From Candidatus Aphodousia faecipullorum (GTDB lineage: Bacteria; Pseudomonadota; Gammaproteobacteria; Burkholderiales; Burkholderiaceae_F), in contig DVNR01000053.1 of the NCBI GenBank assembly GCA_018714205.1, positions 1 to 64,000 on the forward strand: 64,000 nucleotides of DNA. The letters are read 5' to 3'. The position numbers were made by a program, and so were the translations under genes. Shown here piece after piece: positions 1-10,580 of the stretch. The number at the start of each line of letters is the position of its first letter. Position 1 is the first letter of the stretch. The notes beneath the pieces were generated by a model. The model worked only from the letters and a program-made list of their open reading frames with translations, had not been told where the DNA came from and ran no database searches.

Positions 1-166
1 TAGAGAAATCCGTTTCATCTCGAACTTGTTGACCTTCCAAGTTCGTGGCTTCATAGTTTTCCAAAGCGAAGCCAGCATCGATACGACCATAAACGGTCAC
101 TTCAGCTGCGAAAGCAGAACCGGCAAAAGCGGTCAAAACAGCAACAGCTGCCAAAGTCTTTTTCAT
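1..166 (-). CDS. Gram-negative porin, N-terminal part only (truncated by window start)
   Basis: Minus-strand reading from ATG at 166 gives an MKKTLAAVAVL..FAGSAFAAEVTVYGRID-like signal peptide and first strand, as in the three downstream porins; runs off the window. Confidence 0.85.
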   Translation of the reverse strand, partial: MKKTLAAVAVLTAFAGSAFAAEVTVYGRIDAGFALENYEATNLEGQQVRDETDFS

Positions 167-460
167 AATAAGTACCTTTATAGAAAAAAGATTCCCACGT
201 AGGGTGAGCAGAGAGAAACTGCACAAGTTGCATTGTCTAACTAAATGTAAAAATGTGTCAATTCCTTTTAACTAAGGTTTTCCACAACATGGTTAACTGT
301 TTTAAGAAAAACGAAGTAATTATTTGATTTTATTATTTAATATTTGTTTATAAGTTATATTACTTATTGTTTCATTTTTACAACATTTACATGACAAATC
401 TTTCAATTTGAAGTCAACATCAAATGAGAGGTAACTAAGCACAAATTCAATTTGCACTAA

Positions 461-494
461 AAAAGCGGAACCATCTTCATGATCCCGCCTTTTC
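461..494 (-). terminator. Rho-independent terminator after porin 517..1653
   Basis: GGCGGGATCATGAAGATGGTTCCGC hairpin followed by TTTTTT on the minus strand. Confidence 0.6.
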
Positions 495-516
495 GTTTCA
501 ATCGATTAAAAACTGA

Positions 517-1653
517 TTAAAACTTGTGAACGATACCGGTCGTCACTTTGTACTCGTCTTGTTCAAGCTTCCAATCCGCATCTTTGAGTTCACGGTTGTT
601 GTAAGCACCCGTCACGTACAAGTTTGTGCGGCTGCTCAACGGATAGGTGTAAGCGGCGCTCACAGAGTAGACCGTGGCGTCAAACGTATCCCCTTCGGTC
701 TCGTTTTCACCATCTGAGTAGCCAAGAGAAGCCAAGAAGTTACCGCCCCAAGCAGGCACATCAACCCCTAAAGCCACGCCGAAACCCTTCATTTCGTCTA
801 CACCGCCCCAAGTATCGGTCAAACCTGCGGCGTTGTACATCGTCTTCATGCCACCAAAATCATTGGCATTCTTGAAGTATTGAGCGGCAAGATAGGTCTT
901 TGCAAAGCCACAGTCATAGCTACCACCGATGTTAATGGTATACATGTCTTCAGGGTCCGTCCCTTCAACCTTGGCTTCGTCAACCCAATCCACAACAGCG
1001 GCCAAATTCAAGCCACCATTGGCGAAATTCACACCTAAAGCGGCATAGCGATCGAATTTATTGGAGTTTTCTTCAAAGCCATCCTTCGTGCTGTCAGCGC
1101 CAGTAGAGTACTGAGCGTAAACCGTCGTACCGGCGAAAGTCGGCGACTTATAGGTGATCATGTTATCCATACGGGCTGCGGGTGCTGCAAACAAAGAACC
1201 GCCAACACCGGGGAGCGCATTCCACCCCGTGCCAAAGGGGTTCACGGCACCGGAGTAGAAACCGAAGGTGCCGGCATCAGAATTAATAACGCCCATACGA
1301 CCGAAAGCGAACGTACCGTAATCGGAAATGATTTGAACCATGGATTCACGGTTAAAGAAACGGGAATCGCTATTAGCTCCGGTATCGCTGCTCAAGCCAT
1401 GTTCCAGAACAAAACCGACGGCCAAGCCTTCGGAAATTTGCTCAGTACCCTTCACACCTAAGCGACTACCAGTTGTTTGGCCGGAAGCCATACCCCAATC
1501 TTGGGCGTCCACCTTTTCAACACCATTTTCTTCAATCGTGTTGCTTGTGAAATTCAAACCCGTATCAATACGGCCATAAAGCGTCACATCAGCCGCAAAA
1601 GCGGAGCCAGCAAATGCACCGAGAACGGCAACAGCTGCGAGAGTTTTTTTCAT
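517..1653 (-). CDS. Gram-negative porin (Porin_4/OmpC-like, 16-strand type)
   Basis: 378 aa; signal peptide MKKTLAAVAVLGAFAGSAFA, ADVTLYGRIDTGL start and C-terminal ..TTGIVHKF ending in Phe. Confidence 0.93.
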   Translation of the reverse strand: MKKTLAAVAVLGAFAGSAFAADVTLYGRIDTGLNFTSNTIEENGVEKVDAQDWGMASGQTTGSRLGVKGTEQISEGLAVGFVLEHGLSSDTGANSDSRFFNRESMVQIISDYGTFAFGRMGVINSDAGTFGFYSGAVNPFGTGWNALPGVGGSLFAAPAARMDNMITYKSPTFAGTTVYAQYSTGADSTKDGFEENSNKFDRYAALGVNFANGGLNLAAVVDWVDEAKVEGTDPEDMYTINIGGSYDCGFAKTYLAAQYFKNANDFGGMKTMYNAAGLTDTWGGVDEMKGFGVALGVDVPAWGGNFLASLGYSDGENETEGDTFDATVYSVSAAYTYPLSSRTNLYVTGAYNNRELKDADWKLEQDEYKVTTGIVHKF

Positions 1654-1802
1654 AATAGTTACTACCTTATATCGATTCTTTTAATCGCAGATTTAACTCT
1701 GCTTGTCGATTTTGGCTTGTAAATGTAACAAGAGTCAAAAAATAGGTAGTGGTTTCCCCTTATTTTTTATAAGGACTTTTCGTTTTTTAGGTGAAATTGA
1801 TT

Positions 1803-1836
1803 AAAAAAACGGACCCTGTTTTCACAGGATCCGTTT
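1803..1836 (-). terminator. Rho-independent terminator after porin 1863..2984
   Basis: AAACGGATCCTGTGAAAACAGGGTCCGTTT hairpin plus T-run on the minus strand. Confidence 0.75.
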
Positions 1837-1862
1837 GACTAGCTAACTAAGTGAAACTTAGA

Positions 1863-2984
1863 TTAGAACTTGTGAACCAAGCCCAACATAGCCGTCGTGG
1901 ATTCATACTCAGCCTTGTCAAAGCCGTTGCCGTCGGCATCAACCTTCGTGTAGCCAGCGCCAGCATAAACATTTGTACGCTTGCTCAACGGATAGCTGTA
2001 CATGACAGCGCCGTTGTAACCCGTGAACTCGAAGGTTCCTTGATCAGCATCATCTTGACCATCGGTGTAAGCAACACCCACTTCCCATTGACCGCCCCAA
2101 GCAGGGATCTGAGCGCCAAGAGAAACAGCGTAGCCCTTCAACTCATCAAAGGTCGTCTTGGAAGCGCCCGTGAGATCTAACATGCCATCACTAGTACCAT
2201 CAAGCACCGTTCCCACAGAGTTGGCATTTTGATAGTAGTTACCGGCAAACAACACCTTAGCCACACCGAAGTCGTAGCTCATGCCCAAACCAACCGTGAA
2301 TTGGTCTTCTGGATCGCCCGGCTCCGTACCCGTATCTTCATTGACATATTGGAACGCCAAACCGGCACCGAAACCACCGTTAGCGTAGTTCAAGCCCAAG
2401 CCTAACGGACGATCAGACGTTGTACGGTTTTCGTTTTCTTCATCACCGAAAGCATAATCAGCATAGACGGTGAAACCGGCAAACGTCGGAGAACGATAAG
2501 AAAGACGGTTGGCTACACGACCTCCAGCAACCATGAAGTTCGTGCCAACACCAACGGCATTGCCGGTTGTAAACGGAACATAGTTACCCCAGAAACCGTT
2601 GGAACCGCCATCAGACCAGATGGAGCTGATCTTACCAGCCCACAACGTACCATAGTTCGTCTTCATCCAAACCGTGGATTCACGATCAAAACCGTCACCG
2701 AAAGCGGCACCGGTGTCACCTGAGATCTTCGTTTCCAAAACGAAACCAACCGTCAAACCGTCAGAGATTTCTTCAGAACCCTTCACACCGATACGAGAGG
2801 TCGTCGTGTTGCCGGATTGCATACCCCAATCGGTGCCCTCGGTCTTAACATCACCAACGGTCGTGCTAGACCAATCGTCCATCAACAAACCGGTATCCAA
2901 GCGACCATAAAGGGTCACGTCAGCAGCGAAAGCGGAGCTGGCAAATGCGCCGAGAACGGCGACAGCAGCTAAAGTCTTTTTCAT
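1863..2984 (-). CDS. Gram-negative porin
   Basis: 373 aa; same signal peptide, ADVTLYGRLDTGL, terminal LGLVHKF. Confidence 0.93.
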   Translation of the reverse strand: MKKTLAAVAVLGAFASSAFAADVTLYGRLDTGLLMDDWSSTTVGDVKTEGTDWGMQSGNTTTSRIGVKGSEEISDGLTVGFVLETKISGDTGAAFGDGFDRESTVWMKTNYGTLWAGKISSIWSDGGSNGFWGNYVPFTTGNAVGVGTNFMVAGGRVANRLSYRSPTFAGFTVYADYAFGDEENENRTTSDRPLGLGLNYANGGFGAGLAFQYVNEDTGTEPGDPEDQFTVGLGMSYDFGVAKVLFAGNYYQNANSVGTVLDGTSDGMLDLTGASKTTFDELKGYAVSLGAQIPAWGGQWEVGVAYTDGQDDADQGTFEFTGYNGAVMYSYPLSKRTNVYAGAGYTKVDADGNGFDKAEYESTTAMLGLVHKF

Positions 2985-3211
2985 GATTTACTACCTTTTT
3001 AAAAATCTTTCCACTAAAGGAAAAAAGTGCAGAATAACTTCTGCTCAAGAAGCATTGTTTCGCAAACCCTAAAGGTTAGTCAAACTTTCTTACACGCTGA
3101 ATTTGTAACGGCGGAAACATTTCTTTCTGGCAAAAAAACGTTAACCATTTGAATATAAAAAGAAACTTCAACTTTTAAAGACGACAAAATCTGTTGCATT
3201 AAAGCAACAAA

Positions 3212-3240
3212 ACCCCATGAACCGTAACGATTCATGGGGT
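3212..3240 (-). terminator. Rho-independent terminator after the third porin
   Basis: ACCCCATGAATCGTTACGGTTCATGGGGT hairpin followed by TTTTG on the minus strand. Confidence 0.65.
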
Positions 3241-3288
3241 TATCTTGTTAACAGAAGGTAGTAGGAAAACTGTTAACTAAGATTCGGT

Positions 3289-4429
3289 TTAGAACTTGTG
3301 AACGATACCGGTGGTCACTTGGTATTCGTCTTGTTCGAGCTTCCAACCGTCGTTAGCTTCAATTTCACGATTGTTGTAAGCGCCGGTCAAATAGAGGTTC
3401 GTACGCTTGCTGAGCGGATAGGTATAGGCTGCGCCGACTGAGTAAGCCGTCAGATCATGGCCGTTTGTAACGTCATTTTCAGCATCCATATAGCCAATAG
3501 AAGCTAAGAAGTTACCGCCGAAGGCAGGAACATCCACACCCAAAGCCACGCCGTAGCCCTTCAATTTATCTGCACCGGTAGAGAGTTCATCGGACAGCAT
3601 CTTCGATAAGACCGAGAATACCTGCGACTTCATCTGCGTTCTTGAAGTATTGAACAGCCAAGTAGGGCTTCATAACACCGAAGTCATAGATACCACCAAC
3701 ATTGATGGTGTACATATCTTCTTGGTCATAGTTCGCAACGGTTTCACCTTCATCAACCCAATCCACCACAGCGGCCAAATTCAAACCACCGTTGGCGTAG
3801 TTCACACCCAAAGCGACATAACGGTCAAACTTATTGGAGTTTTCTTCAAAGCCGTCTTCCGTGCTATCACCACCCGTGGAGTATTGAGCATAGACCGTGG
3901 CGCCAGCAAACGTCGGCGACTTGTAGGTGATCATGTTGTCCCAGCGAGCTGACGGAGCGGCAAACAAATCACCGCCAACACCCGGAATAGCATTCCAGCC
4001 TGTGCCAAAGGGGTTTACTGCGCCAGAATAGAAGCCGAAGGTACCGGCATCTGAATTAAGCGTACCCATGCGACCGAAAGCGAGCGTACCGTAATCGGAA
4101 ATGATTTGAACCATGGATTCACGGTTAAAGAAGCGATCGCTGTCGCTATCAGCACCCGTATCGCTGCTCAAGCCATGTTCCAACACGAAACCGACAGCCA
4201 AACCCTCTGAGATTTGTTCCGTACCCTTAATACCTAAACGGCTGCCCGTTGTTTGACCGGAGGCCATGCCCCAGTCTTGATCGTCAACAACTTCCACACC
4301 TTCAACGTCAATGCTGTTGCTCGAGAAGTTGAAACCAGTATCAATACGACCATACAAAGTCACGTCGGCAGCCAAAGCAGAGCCGGCGAATGCGCCGAGA
4401 ACGGCGACAGCAGCTAAAGTCTTTTTCAT
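3289..4429 (-). pseudogene. Gram-negative porin interrupted by a frameshift (280-aa N part 3587..4429, 114-aa C part 3289..3633)
   Basis: The two ORFs align consecutively to porin 517..1653 (YFKNADEVAG.. then DKLKGYGVALGVDVPAFGGNFLASIGY) but are in different frames overlapping at 3587..3633. Confidence 0.85.
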
Positions 4430-4457
4430 AATAAAGCGTCCTTTTATAAGAAACGAA

Positions 4458-4493
4458 CATCGACCGCCCGCTCTCTAAAAGGATCGGTCGATG
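4458..4493. repeat. Inverted repeat in the porin 5' leader (CATCGACCG..CGGTCGATG)
   Basis: 9-bp perfect arms, 18-bp spacer, about 30 bp upstream of the porin ATG at 4429. Confidence 0.5.
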
Positions 4494-4658
4494 ATTCTGA
4501 AAAGCATTGTCGAAAATACCCCCTCCCGTTTTTTAACTTTGCCTAGGCCCCGTTTACAACTTTGTGGTTTTTTAGCAACAAATAAATTTTTGTACGACTA
4601 TGACATAAAAAAAGCCCGGCACCGCGAAGTACCGAGCCCAAACTACCGAATCACACCA

Positions 4659-5927
4659 CTATTTTTCCCGAACGGGCAAAAGCGCTTTGTGACCGCAAGC
4701 GCCAGTCAATGCGGCAGCCGTCAAGAAAATCAACTGAGGTCCCAAATGAATGTCAACCTTGTCAAAATATTCTTTGACCGTGTGCGTGTTGATTTGCTTA
4801 CCACCGGCGGATAAACAGGTCGCCGGCACACCTTGGCTTACCGGCGCATTCGCATCTGTTGACGAATAACCGTAGTTTGTCAATTCAATGCCCAAAAGCT
4901 TTTGAGCCGAACGGGCAGTTTGCAGAACCGGGCAATCTGCCGGACGAATGCCTGCCGGGCGATTGCCGATTTGAGTTTTCGTGAGTTTCAGAATCTTGGC
5001 TTCCTCTGTGACGGGCCAATTGGCGTTTTCTTCCGCCACGCCTTCTTCGAAGCACTTCATAATGGCTGCTTCGGTTTCCAAAAGGAGGTTATTGTCCAGG
5101 CTGCGAATATCCACGTCCACTTCGCAATGCGGCGCGATCGTGTTGACGCTTTGACCACCCTTAATCATGCCGATCGTGAAAGTGGTCTTCGGCTCGGCGG
5201 GCGTTTTGAGCTTGGCAACACGTGCCCCTGCCAGACACATGGCGTGAATGGCGCTCGGCGTATCACCGAAGGAACCGTAAGAATGACCGCCCTTGCCGTC
5301 AATGCTAAAGCGCCAACGGTGAGAACCAATCGCCCCCTTCAAAATACGACCAACATCGGTGTTATCAATGGCGATAAAGCCGTCGACTTGATGATGGGCA
5401 TTGAAGAACTTTGACCCCCGAGTGTCCCCATTGCCTTCTTCACCCACCGTCCCGACAAAGTAAATATCACCTTCGGTTTCGATATGGAGCTCATTAAAAA
5501 GGCGCACAACGTGCAAAAGCGCACGCAAACCAGAGCAATTGTCTCCAATGCCCGGTGCAAAATAGCGATCCCCTTCCTGACGAACGGTGACATCTGTGCC
5601 AGCGGGAAACACCGTATCCATGTGAGCCCCCATCGCTAGCACGGGGCCTTGTCCCTTGCCCGGGCGGAATCCAACGACGTTACCGATTTCATCAATCGTG
5701 ACATCTTTTAGACCGTACTGTTGCATACGGCGGGCGATTTCCTTGGCGCGCTCCGCTTCCTCAAAGGTCGGTGAAGGAATCTCGCACAATTCAATCTGCT
5801 CCTTCATCGCCTGATCGGTTTCATCAAACGCTTTTTGCAACGCCTGTGCGATCACTGGTTCCTCTTTTAACGCTTTGACCGCTTCAAAGACTTTTTCGTC
5901 TAACGGTGGGATCGGTTCTTTTACCAT
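4659..5927 (-). CDS. M20 family metallopeptidase (ArgE/DapE/PepT-like)
   Basis: AMGAHMDTVFPAGTDV, GIGDNCSGLRAL, GTVGEEGNGDTRG motifs; start moved to MVKEPIPPLDEK because AAGGAGAATCAAG precedes that ATG. Confidence 0.88.
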   Translation of the reverse strand: MVKEPIPPLDEKVFEAVKALKEEPVIAQALQKAFDETDQAMKEQIELCEIPSPTFEEAERAKEIARRMQQYGLKDVTIDEIGNVVGFRPGKGQGPVLAMGAHMDTVFPAGTDVTVRQEGDRYFAPGIGDNCSGLRALLHVVRLFNELHIETEGDIYFVGTVGEEGNGDTRGSKFFNAHHQVDGFIAIDNTDVGRILKGAIGSHRWRFSIDGKGGHSYGSFGDTPSAIHAMCLAGARVAKLKTPAEPKTTFTIGMIKGGQSVNTIAPHCEVDVDIRSLDNNLLLETEAAIMKCFEEGVAEENANWPVTEEAKILKLTKTQIGNRPAGIRPADCPVLQTARSAQKLLGIELTNYGYSSTDANAPVSQGVPATCLSAGGKQINTHTVKEYFDKVDIHLGPQLIFLTAAALTGACGHKALLPVREK

Positions 5928-6084
5928 CTTGATTCTCCTTGGATTTCCTTTGCGATTTTCGAAAAGGCAAAACCAATCAAGAAACGGTTGGCTCCTTCTT
6001 TTCGAAATCATCCTCTGACAGCCGATTACAATCCCAAAGCGCGCCACTCGCAATGAGGGGTTCTCCTAAGGGCAACCCAATTTA

Positions 6085-6915
6085 TCACCATCTATCCACA
6101 TAAAACAGCATATTGGGAAGCAACCGGTGTTTTTTAGGAATGTCTTGGCTCGATGGATAGGACGCCACCAAAACACAAACACCATTTTTGATGTACTGAC
6201 TGATCTTTTTTTCGTGAATTTTCAAGATCCCCGGATTAATCACAAGCATGTTCACCCCAAAACGATCCACTGACTCTGAATTCAGTTTATTTAGAGCGGG
6301 ATAACGAATGCCGGCTCGCAAAGCGGCATAGTACTGTCCAAGACTTGAGACTTCTACGATCATCCTATCGGGGAAAGGGAATTCTTTTAAGAGCAAATCA
6401 AAGTCCCGGGCTTTGTCTGTCACCAAAAACACATCCGGATGCTCTTTTAGAATGACCGCGATGTCCGTTAAAAAAAGCGGGGTGTATTGATTCAAAATTT
6501 TCCGAGAACGGACATCTTTTGCTGTCGGCGGAATCAACCCCATACCCGTGCGACCGGTAATCTCCTCAAATTCATCATAACGGTGCGCCGCGAAATAATG
6601 ACCGTCCAACGTCTTCCTGAGGTCAATCTCAATAAAACGGAAACCTTCAGCGATCGCGTTCAAAAAAGCCTCTTTGGAATCAGTCTTTGTCTGCCACCGC
6701 ACCTTACCGGCGCCATGAGCAATGAGACGGTCCTCAAAAGAGGCATTTTGAGTAATAGGAGAAGGCTGCTTGGTCGGTTCGATCAATCCGAATTCCAGCG
6801 CCCATTCATAGTATGTGCGGTAGTAATAAAAATATCCACCCCCAATCAACAACGCAAACAACACGGCTACCACCAAACACTTTTTGAAAATTACGGCGCT
6901 TCGCTTCATGATCAT
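6085..6915 (-). CDS. Membrane-anchored glycerophosphodiester phosphodiesterase (GDPD)-like protein
   Basis: N-terminal TM segment; LIAHGAGKVRWQTKTDSKEAFLNAIAEGFRFIEIDLRKTLDGHYFAAHR resembles the GDPD catalytic region. Confidence 0.7.
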   Translation of the reverse strand: MIMKRSAVIFKKCLVVAVLFALLIGGGYFYYYRTYYEWALEFGLIEPTKQPSPITQNASFEDRLIAHGAGKVRWQTKTDSKEAFLNAIAEGFRFIEIDLRKTLDGHYFAAHRYDEFEEITGRTGMGLIPPTAKDVRSRKILNQYTPLFLTDIAVILKEHPDVFLVTDKARDFDLLLKEFPFPDRMIVEVSSLGQYYAALRAGIRYPALNKLNSESVDRFGVNMLVINPGILKIHEKKISQYIKNGVCVLVASYPSSQDIPKKHRLLPNMLFYVDRW

Positions 6916-7109
6916 TCCCTTCCTGCAATCAGTGTATTCACAGAGTCAGACGCATTTGTGACAACTTGTCAATGAGTGTTTCATTTTGGACTTGAGATGG
7001 TTCACGCGTAAGAAAATCTTTAAACGAGACGCACCATTGTACTCAGCCTCTTTGCCGCTTTTACGTTAAAATCGACACATTTGTCATTGTTTTGTGTCGA
7101 ATTCTCTCC

Positions 7110-7778
7110 ATGCCTTTAGTCATTGATCACAACGAAATATCTTTTCGCCTTAATTACCTCTTTAACCGCGTCGAATTAAGTCGCGATGCCAGAAAGAGTT
7201 GGACGATTTTCTTTCAAGATGAAAATGACTCGCTCGGCACGATATTCGGACTGACTTGCCATCGGGGGTCGCTTTTTATCGTAACGAATCTAGGCGTCTA
7301 TGTTTCGCCCGTTGATGCGCCCGACTTCAAATTTGTCTGCCCTCAGCGAAAAGGCGGTGACTACGTGGACATCGAAAGTTTCGATAACATGCTTTACGCT
7401 TGCACAAATACCGGGGTTTACCAGGCATCGTCCGGCGTTCGCTGGCGACTCAAATACGATGGTCAAGCTTGCGGCAATTTCTTTTCCCTCTTGCAATTTA
7501 AAGGAAAACTCTTTGCCGCATGCGAAAAAGGCGTGTATCTCGCGAGCCAAGAGGGCAAATTCTGGCACCCACGCTACACTGCCAATGAATACGGGCGTTT
7601 TTTAGCCTTGGACGCACGAGGCGAAACGCTTTACGCCCAAACGGATAAAGGTTACTGTTTAAGCCACGACAACGGTCAGCACTGGGAAGCGCACCCAAGC
7701 TTGCAGGGGCCATGGACTGACGCCATGGGTGGGGGGATGCTTTTTGCACCCCGTCCCATAAAAAAACGCAATCGTTAA
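7110..7778 (+). CDS. Hypothetical protein with beta-propeller/BNR-like repeats
   Basis: ORF 7092..7778; recurrent G-x-L-[FY]-x-x-T/C-x-x-G-V-Y-x-S blades (SLFIVTNLGVYVS, MLYACTNTGVYQA, KLFAACEKGVYLAS, TLYAQTDKGYCLSHDNG); start choice uncertain. Confidence 0.5.
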   Translation: MPLVIDHNEISFRLNYLFNRVELSRDARKSWTIFFQDENDSLGTIFGLTCHRGSLFIVTNLGVYVSPVDAPDFKFVCPQRKGGDYVDIESFDNMLYACTNTGVYQASSGVRWRLKYDGQACGNFFSLLQFKGKLFAACEKGVYLASQEGKFWHPRYTANEYGRFLALDARGETLYAQTDKGYCLSHDNGQHWEAHPSLQGPWTDAMGGGMLFAPRPIKKRNR

Positions 7779-7825
7779 CGCAATAATCGGTAAACGCTTT
7801 CTGATTTTGTCATAAGGATTCAATC

Positions 7826-8548
7826 ATGTTGCAACGCTCCTATCAACGCACGCCCGCGCAAATGCGCCCGCTACGTTTCACAACTCATTTCACCAAATAC
7901 GCTGAAGGTTCCGTCCTTGTTGAAGTCGGCGAAACGAAAGTGCTTTGCAACGCCAGCGTTTTGGCGACCGTTCCCCGTTTTTTAACCGGCCGCGATGAAG
8001 GCTGGGTCACGGCCGAGTATGGGTTGTTGCCGCGCTCAACCGGCACGCGTACCGACCGGGAAGCGGTCAAGGGCAAGCAGTCGGGACGCACTCAGGAAAT
8101 TCAACGTTTAATCGGCCGTTCCTTGAGAGCGGTTGTTGATCGCAAAAAAATTAACGGTTTCACAATTCACTTGGATTGCGATGTTTTGCAAGCCGACGGC
8201 GGCACCCGCTGCGCCTCAATTTCCGGCGCCTGGGTTGCACTGGCGCTGGCCGTGCGCTCCATGCTCGACAAAGGGCAAATTACCGAATCCCCAATCAAGG
8301 CAAATGTGGCAGCCATCAGCGCAGGCATTTATGACGGAACGCCCGTTGTCGACTTAGACTACATCGAAGACAGCCACTGTGGCACCGATATGAACTTCGT
8401 CATGACTTCTGACAACCGCTTTGTGGAAATTCAAGGCACGGCCGAAGGCGAACCCTTCACGGATGAAGAGATGAGCCAGATGACGCAATTGGCTCGCGAC
8501 GCCATCGCCCAGATCATTGCCCTCCAAAACGACGCCATTAAGGAATAG
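7826..8548 (+). CDS. rph: Ribonuclease PH
   Basis: 240 aa; [76 protein letters not shown]. Confidence 0.97.
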   Translation: MLQRSYQRTPAQMRPLRFTTHFTKYAEGSVLVEVGETKVLCNASVLATVPRFLTGRDEGWVTAEYGLLPRSTGTRTDREAVKGKQSGRTQEIQRLIGRSLRAVVDRKKINGFTIHLDCDVLQADGGTRCASISGAWVALALAVRSMLDKGQITESPIKANVAAISAGIYDGTPVVDLDYIEDSHCGTDMNFVMTSDNRFVEIQGTAEGEPFTDEEMSQMTQLARDAIAQIIALQNDAIKE

Positions 8549-8551
8549 GTC

Positions 8552-9148
8552 ATGCTCAAAATTGTCTTAGCCAGTAACAACAAGGGGAAACTGCGTGAAT
8601 TCGGAGCAATGCTTGCTCCGCTATCCATCGAGATTCATCCTCAAGGTGAATTTCATGTCAGCGAAGCCGAAGAACCCTATGGCACGTTTTTAGAAAACTG
8701 TCTGGCCAAGGCTCGCCACGCGGCTCGATCCACAGGGCTGCCGGCCATTGCCGACGACTCCGGCATTTGCGTCGACGCCTTGGGCGGCGCCCCCGGTGTT
8801 TTGTCCGCTCGCTTTGCGGGCGAACCCAAAAGCGATGCCCGAAACAACGAGAAACTCGTTGAAAGTTTGAAAGGACAAGCCAATCGTCGTGCGCATTACA
8901 CCTGCGTGTTGGTTGCGGTTCGTCACGCCGATGACCCAGAGCCCATCATTGCTGAAGGTCGTTGGTATGGAGAGGTCGCCGACACTCCTCAAGGTGAAGG
9001 CGGCTTCGGATATGATCCTTATTTTTATTTGCCGCAGTATGGAAAGACAGCAGCTCAGTTAACCGCTGATGAAAAAAATGCCGTGAGCCATCGTGGTGTG
9101 GCGTTAAAAAAGCTCGTTGAAGAAATGAAAACGCGCTGGATGCTATGA
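8552..9148 (+). CDS. rdgB: XTP/dITP diphosphatase (RdgB/HAM1 family)
   Basis: 198 aa; IVLASNNKGKLREF, PAIADDSGICVDALGGAPGVLSARFAG, GEGGFGYDPYF, SHRGVALKKL. Confidence 0.96.
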   Translation: MLKIVLASNNKGKLREFGAMLAPLSIEIHPQGEFHVSEAEEPYGTFLENCLAKARHAARSTGLPAIADDSGICVDALGGAPGVLSARFAGEPKSDARNNEKLVESLKGQANRRAHYTCVLVAVRHADDPEPIIAEGRWYGEVADTPQGEGGFGYDPYFYLPQYGKTAAQLTADEKNAVSHRGVALKKLVEEMKTRWML

Positions 9149-10293
9149 GACCGTCCTCCATTCCGCTTTCTTTGTACGTTCACTGGCCGTGGTGCGTGCG
9201 CAAGTGTCCTTATTGTGACTTTAATTCGCACGCTTTGCCGCAGGTTGGCGATATTGCAGAACGCTATGTCAACGCGCTGATTGCGGACATGAGGACAACT
9301 GCCGCTTTTAGCCAAAAGCGGCCGCTTATTGGGATTTTTTTCGGTGGCGGAACGCCCTCTTTGATTGAACCACGGCTTCTGGAGCGCTTTCTTGATGAGA
9401 CTCAAAAAATTTTTTCCTTTGCTCCGGATATAGAAATCACCTTGGAAGCGAATCCCGGCACCGTCGATACGGCGCACTTTGAAGCCTATCGTCACATGGG
9501 GGTTAATCGTCTCTCGATGGGGATTCAAAGCTTCAATGATGAGTGTTTAACGCGTCTAGGGCGCATTCACTCAGCCAATGACGCACGCCTTGCCATTTCG
9601 CAAGCGCAGCGCTACTTTGACAATTTCAATTTGGATGTCATGTTTGCGCTACCCGGTCAAACGCTTGAACTCTTGAAAGACGATCTTGCCTGCGCCCTCC
9701 AAGCGCAAAGCACTCACCTCTCGTTTTATCAGTTAACCATCGAACCGAATACCGTCTTTGCCAAACATGTTCCGAAAGAGCTACCCGACATTGATACCCA
9801 GGCCCTTATGCAAGAATGTGTTATCAACACACTGGTTGATGCGGGCTTTGATCACTATGAGGTCTCTGGCTACGCTAAACCGGGCTTTCACTGCCGACAT
9901 AATCTGAACTATTGGCAATTCGGCGATTATCTGGCCTGTGGAGCAGGTGCACACAGCAAAGTGACGTTAGAGGACGGAAGAATTTTACGACAGGCGCGCT
10001 TCACGAATCCGACCAGTTTCATTGAACACGCCGAAAAAGGAAACGCCGTCGCTCACTCCCGATGGGTCGATCTGGATGATGAGCCATTTGAATTCATGCT
10101 CAATGTGCTGAGACTGCGAAAAGGCGTTGATTTCGACCTGCTTTCCGAACGCACTCACTTAACAATGGATGACATTGCTCCTCAAATCACCGAGGCGCAA
10201 AAGCTCGGCTTGATGGATAAACCTCTCACGCGCCTTTGCGCCAATGCGAAAGGCTGGAATTTTTTATCTGACCTGCAGGAAATTTTTCTGTGA
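9145..10293 (+). CDS. hemW: Radical SAM family heme chaperone HemW
   Basis: 382 aa; CPYCDF radical-SAM motif, FFGGGTPSLIEPRLLERFLDE, LEANPGTVD, GIQSFNDECL; start overlaps rdgB stop. Confidence 0.94.
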   Translation: MRPSSIPLSLYVHWPWCVRKCPYCDFNSHALPQVGDIAERYVNALIADMRTTAAFSQKRPLIGIFFGGGTPSLIEPRLLERFLDETQKIFSFAPDIEITLEANPGTVDTAHFEAYRHMGVNRLSMGIQSFNDECLTRLGRIHSANDARLAISQAQRYFDNFNLDVMFALPGQTLELLKDDLACALQAQSTHLSFYQLTIEPNTVFAKHVPKELPDIDTQALMQECVINTLVDAGFDHYEVSGYAKPGFHCRHNLNYWQFGDYLACGAGAHSKVTLEDGRILRQARFTNPTSFIEHAEKGNAVAHSRWVDLDDEPFEFMLNVLRLRKGVDFDLLSERTHLTMDDIAPQITEAQKLGLMDKPLTRLCANAKGWNFLSDLQEIFL

Positions 10294-10502
10294 CCAGCTC
10301 TCGGCTAATCGCTCGTTTCCTTGTCACGATACTGCGCCTTGAATGCGACAAGTGAGAACAAAGAATCTCCACGATCGCTTATTGACTGAATTTTTCGAGT
10401 ATTGAATTGACGAACAATTTAGATGGTTCGTCGTGACATTTTTTTGACAAGAAATAAAAAAAGAGGCGACGCACCACGGCAACACCTCATCTTTTCAAAA
10501 AC

Positions 10503-10580
<78 letters not shown>

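Noticed and set aside
526-2180. Several plus-strand ORFs opposite porins (526..717, 624..875, 1340..1579, 1851..2180)
   Set aside because: Antisense to well-supported porins, low-quality composition
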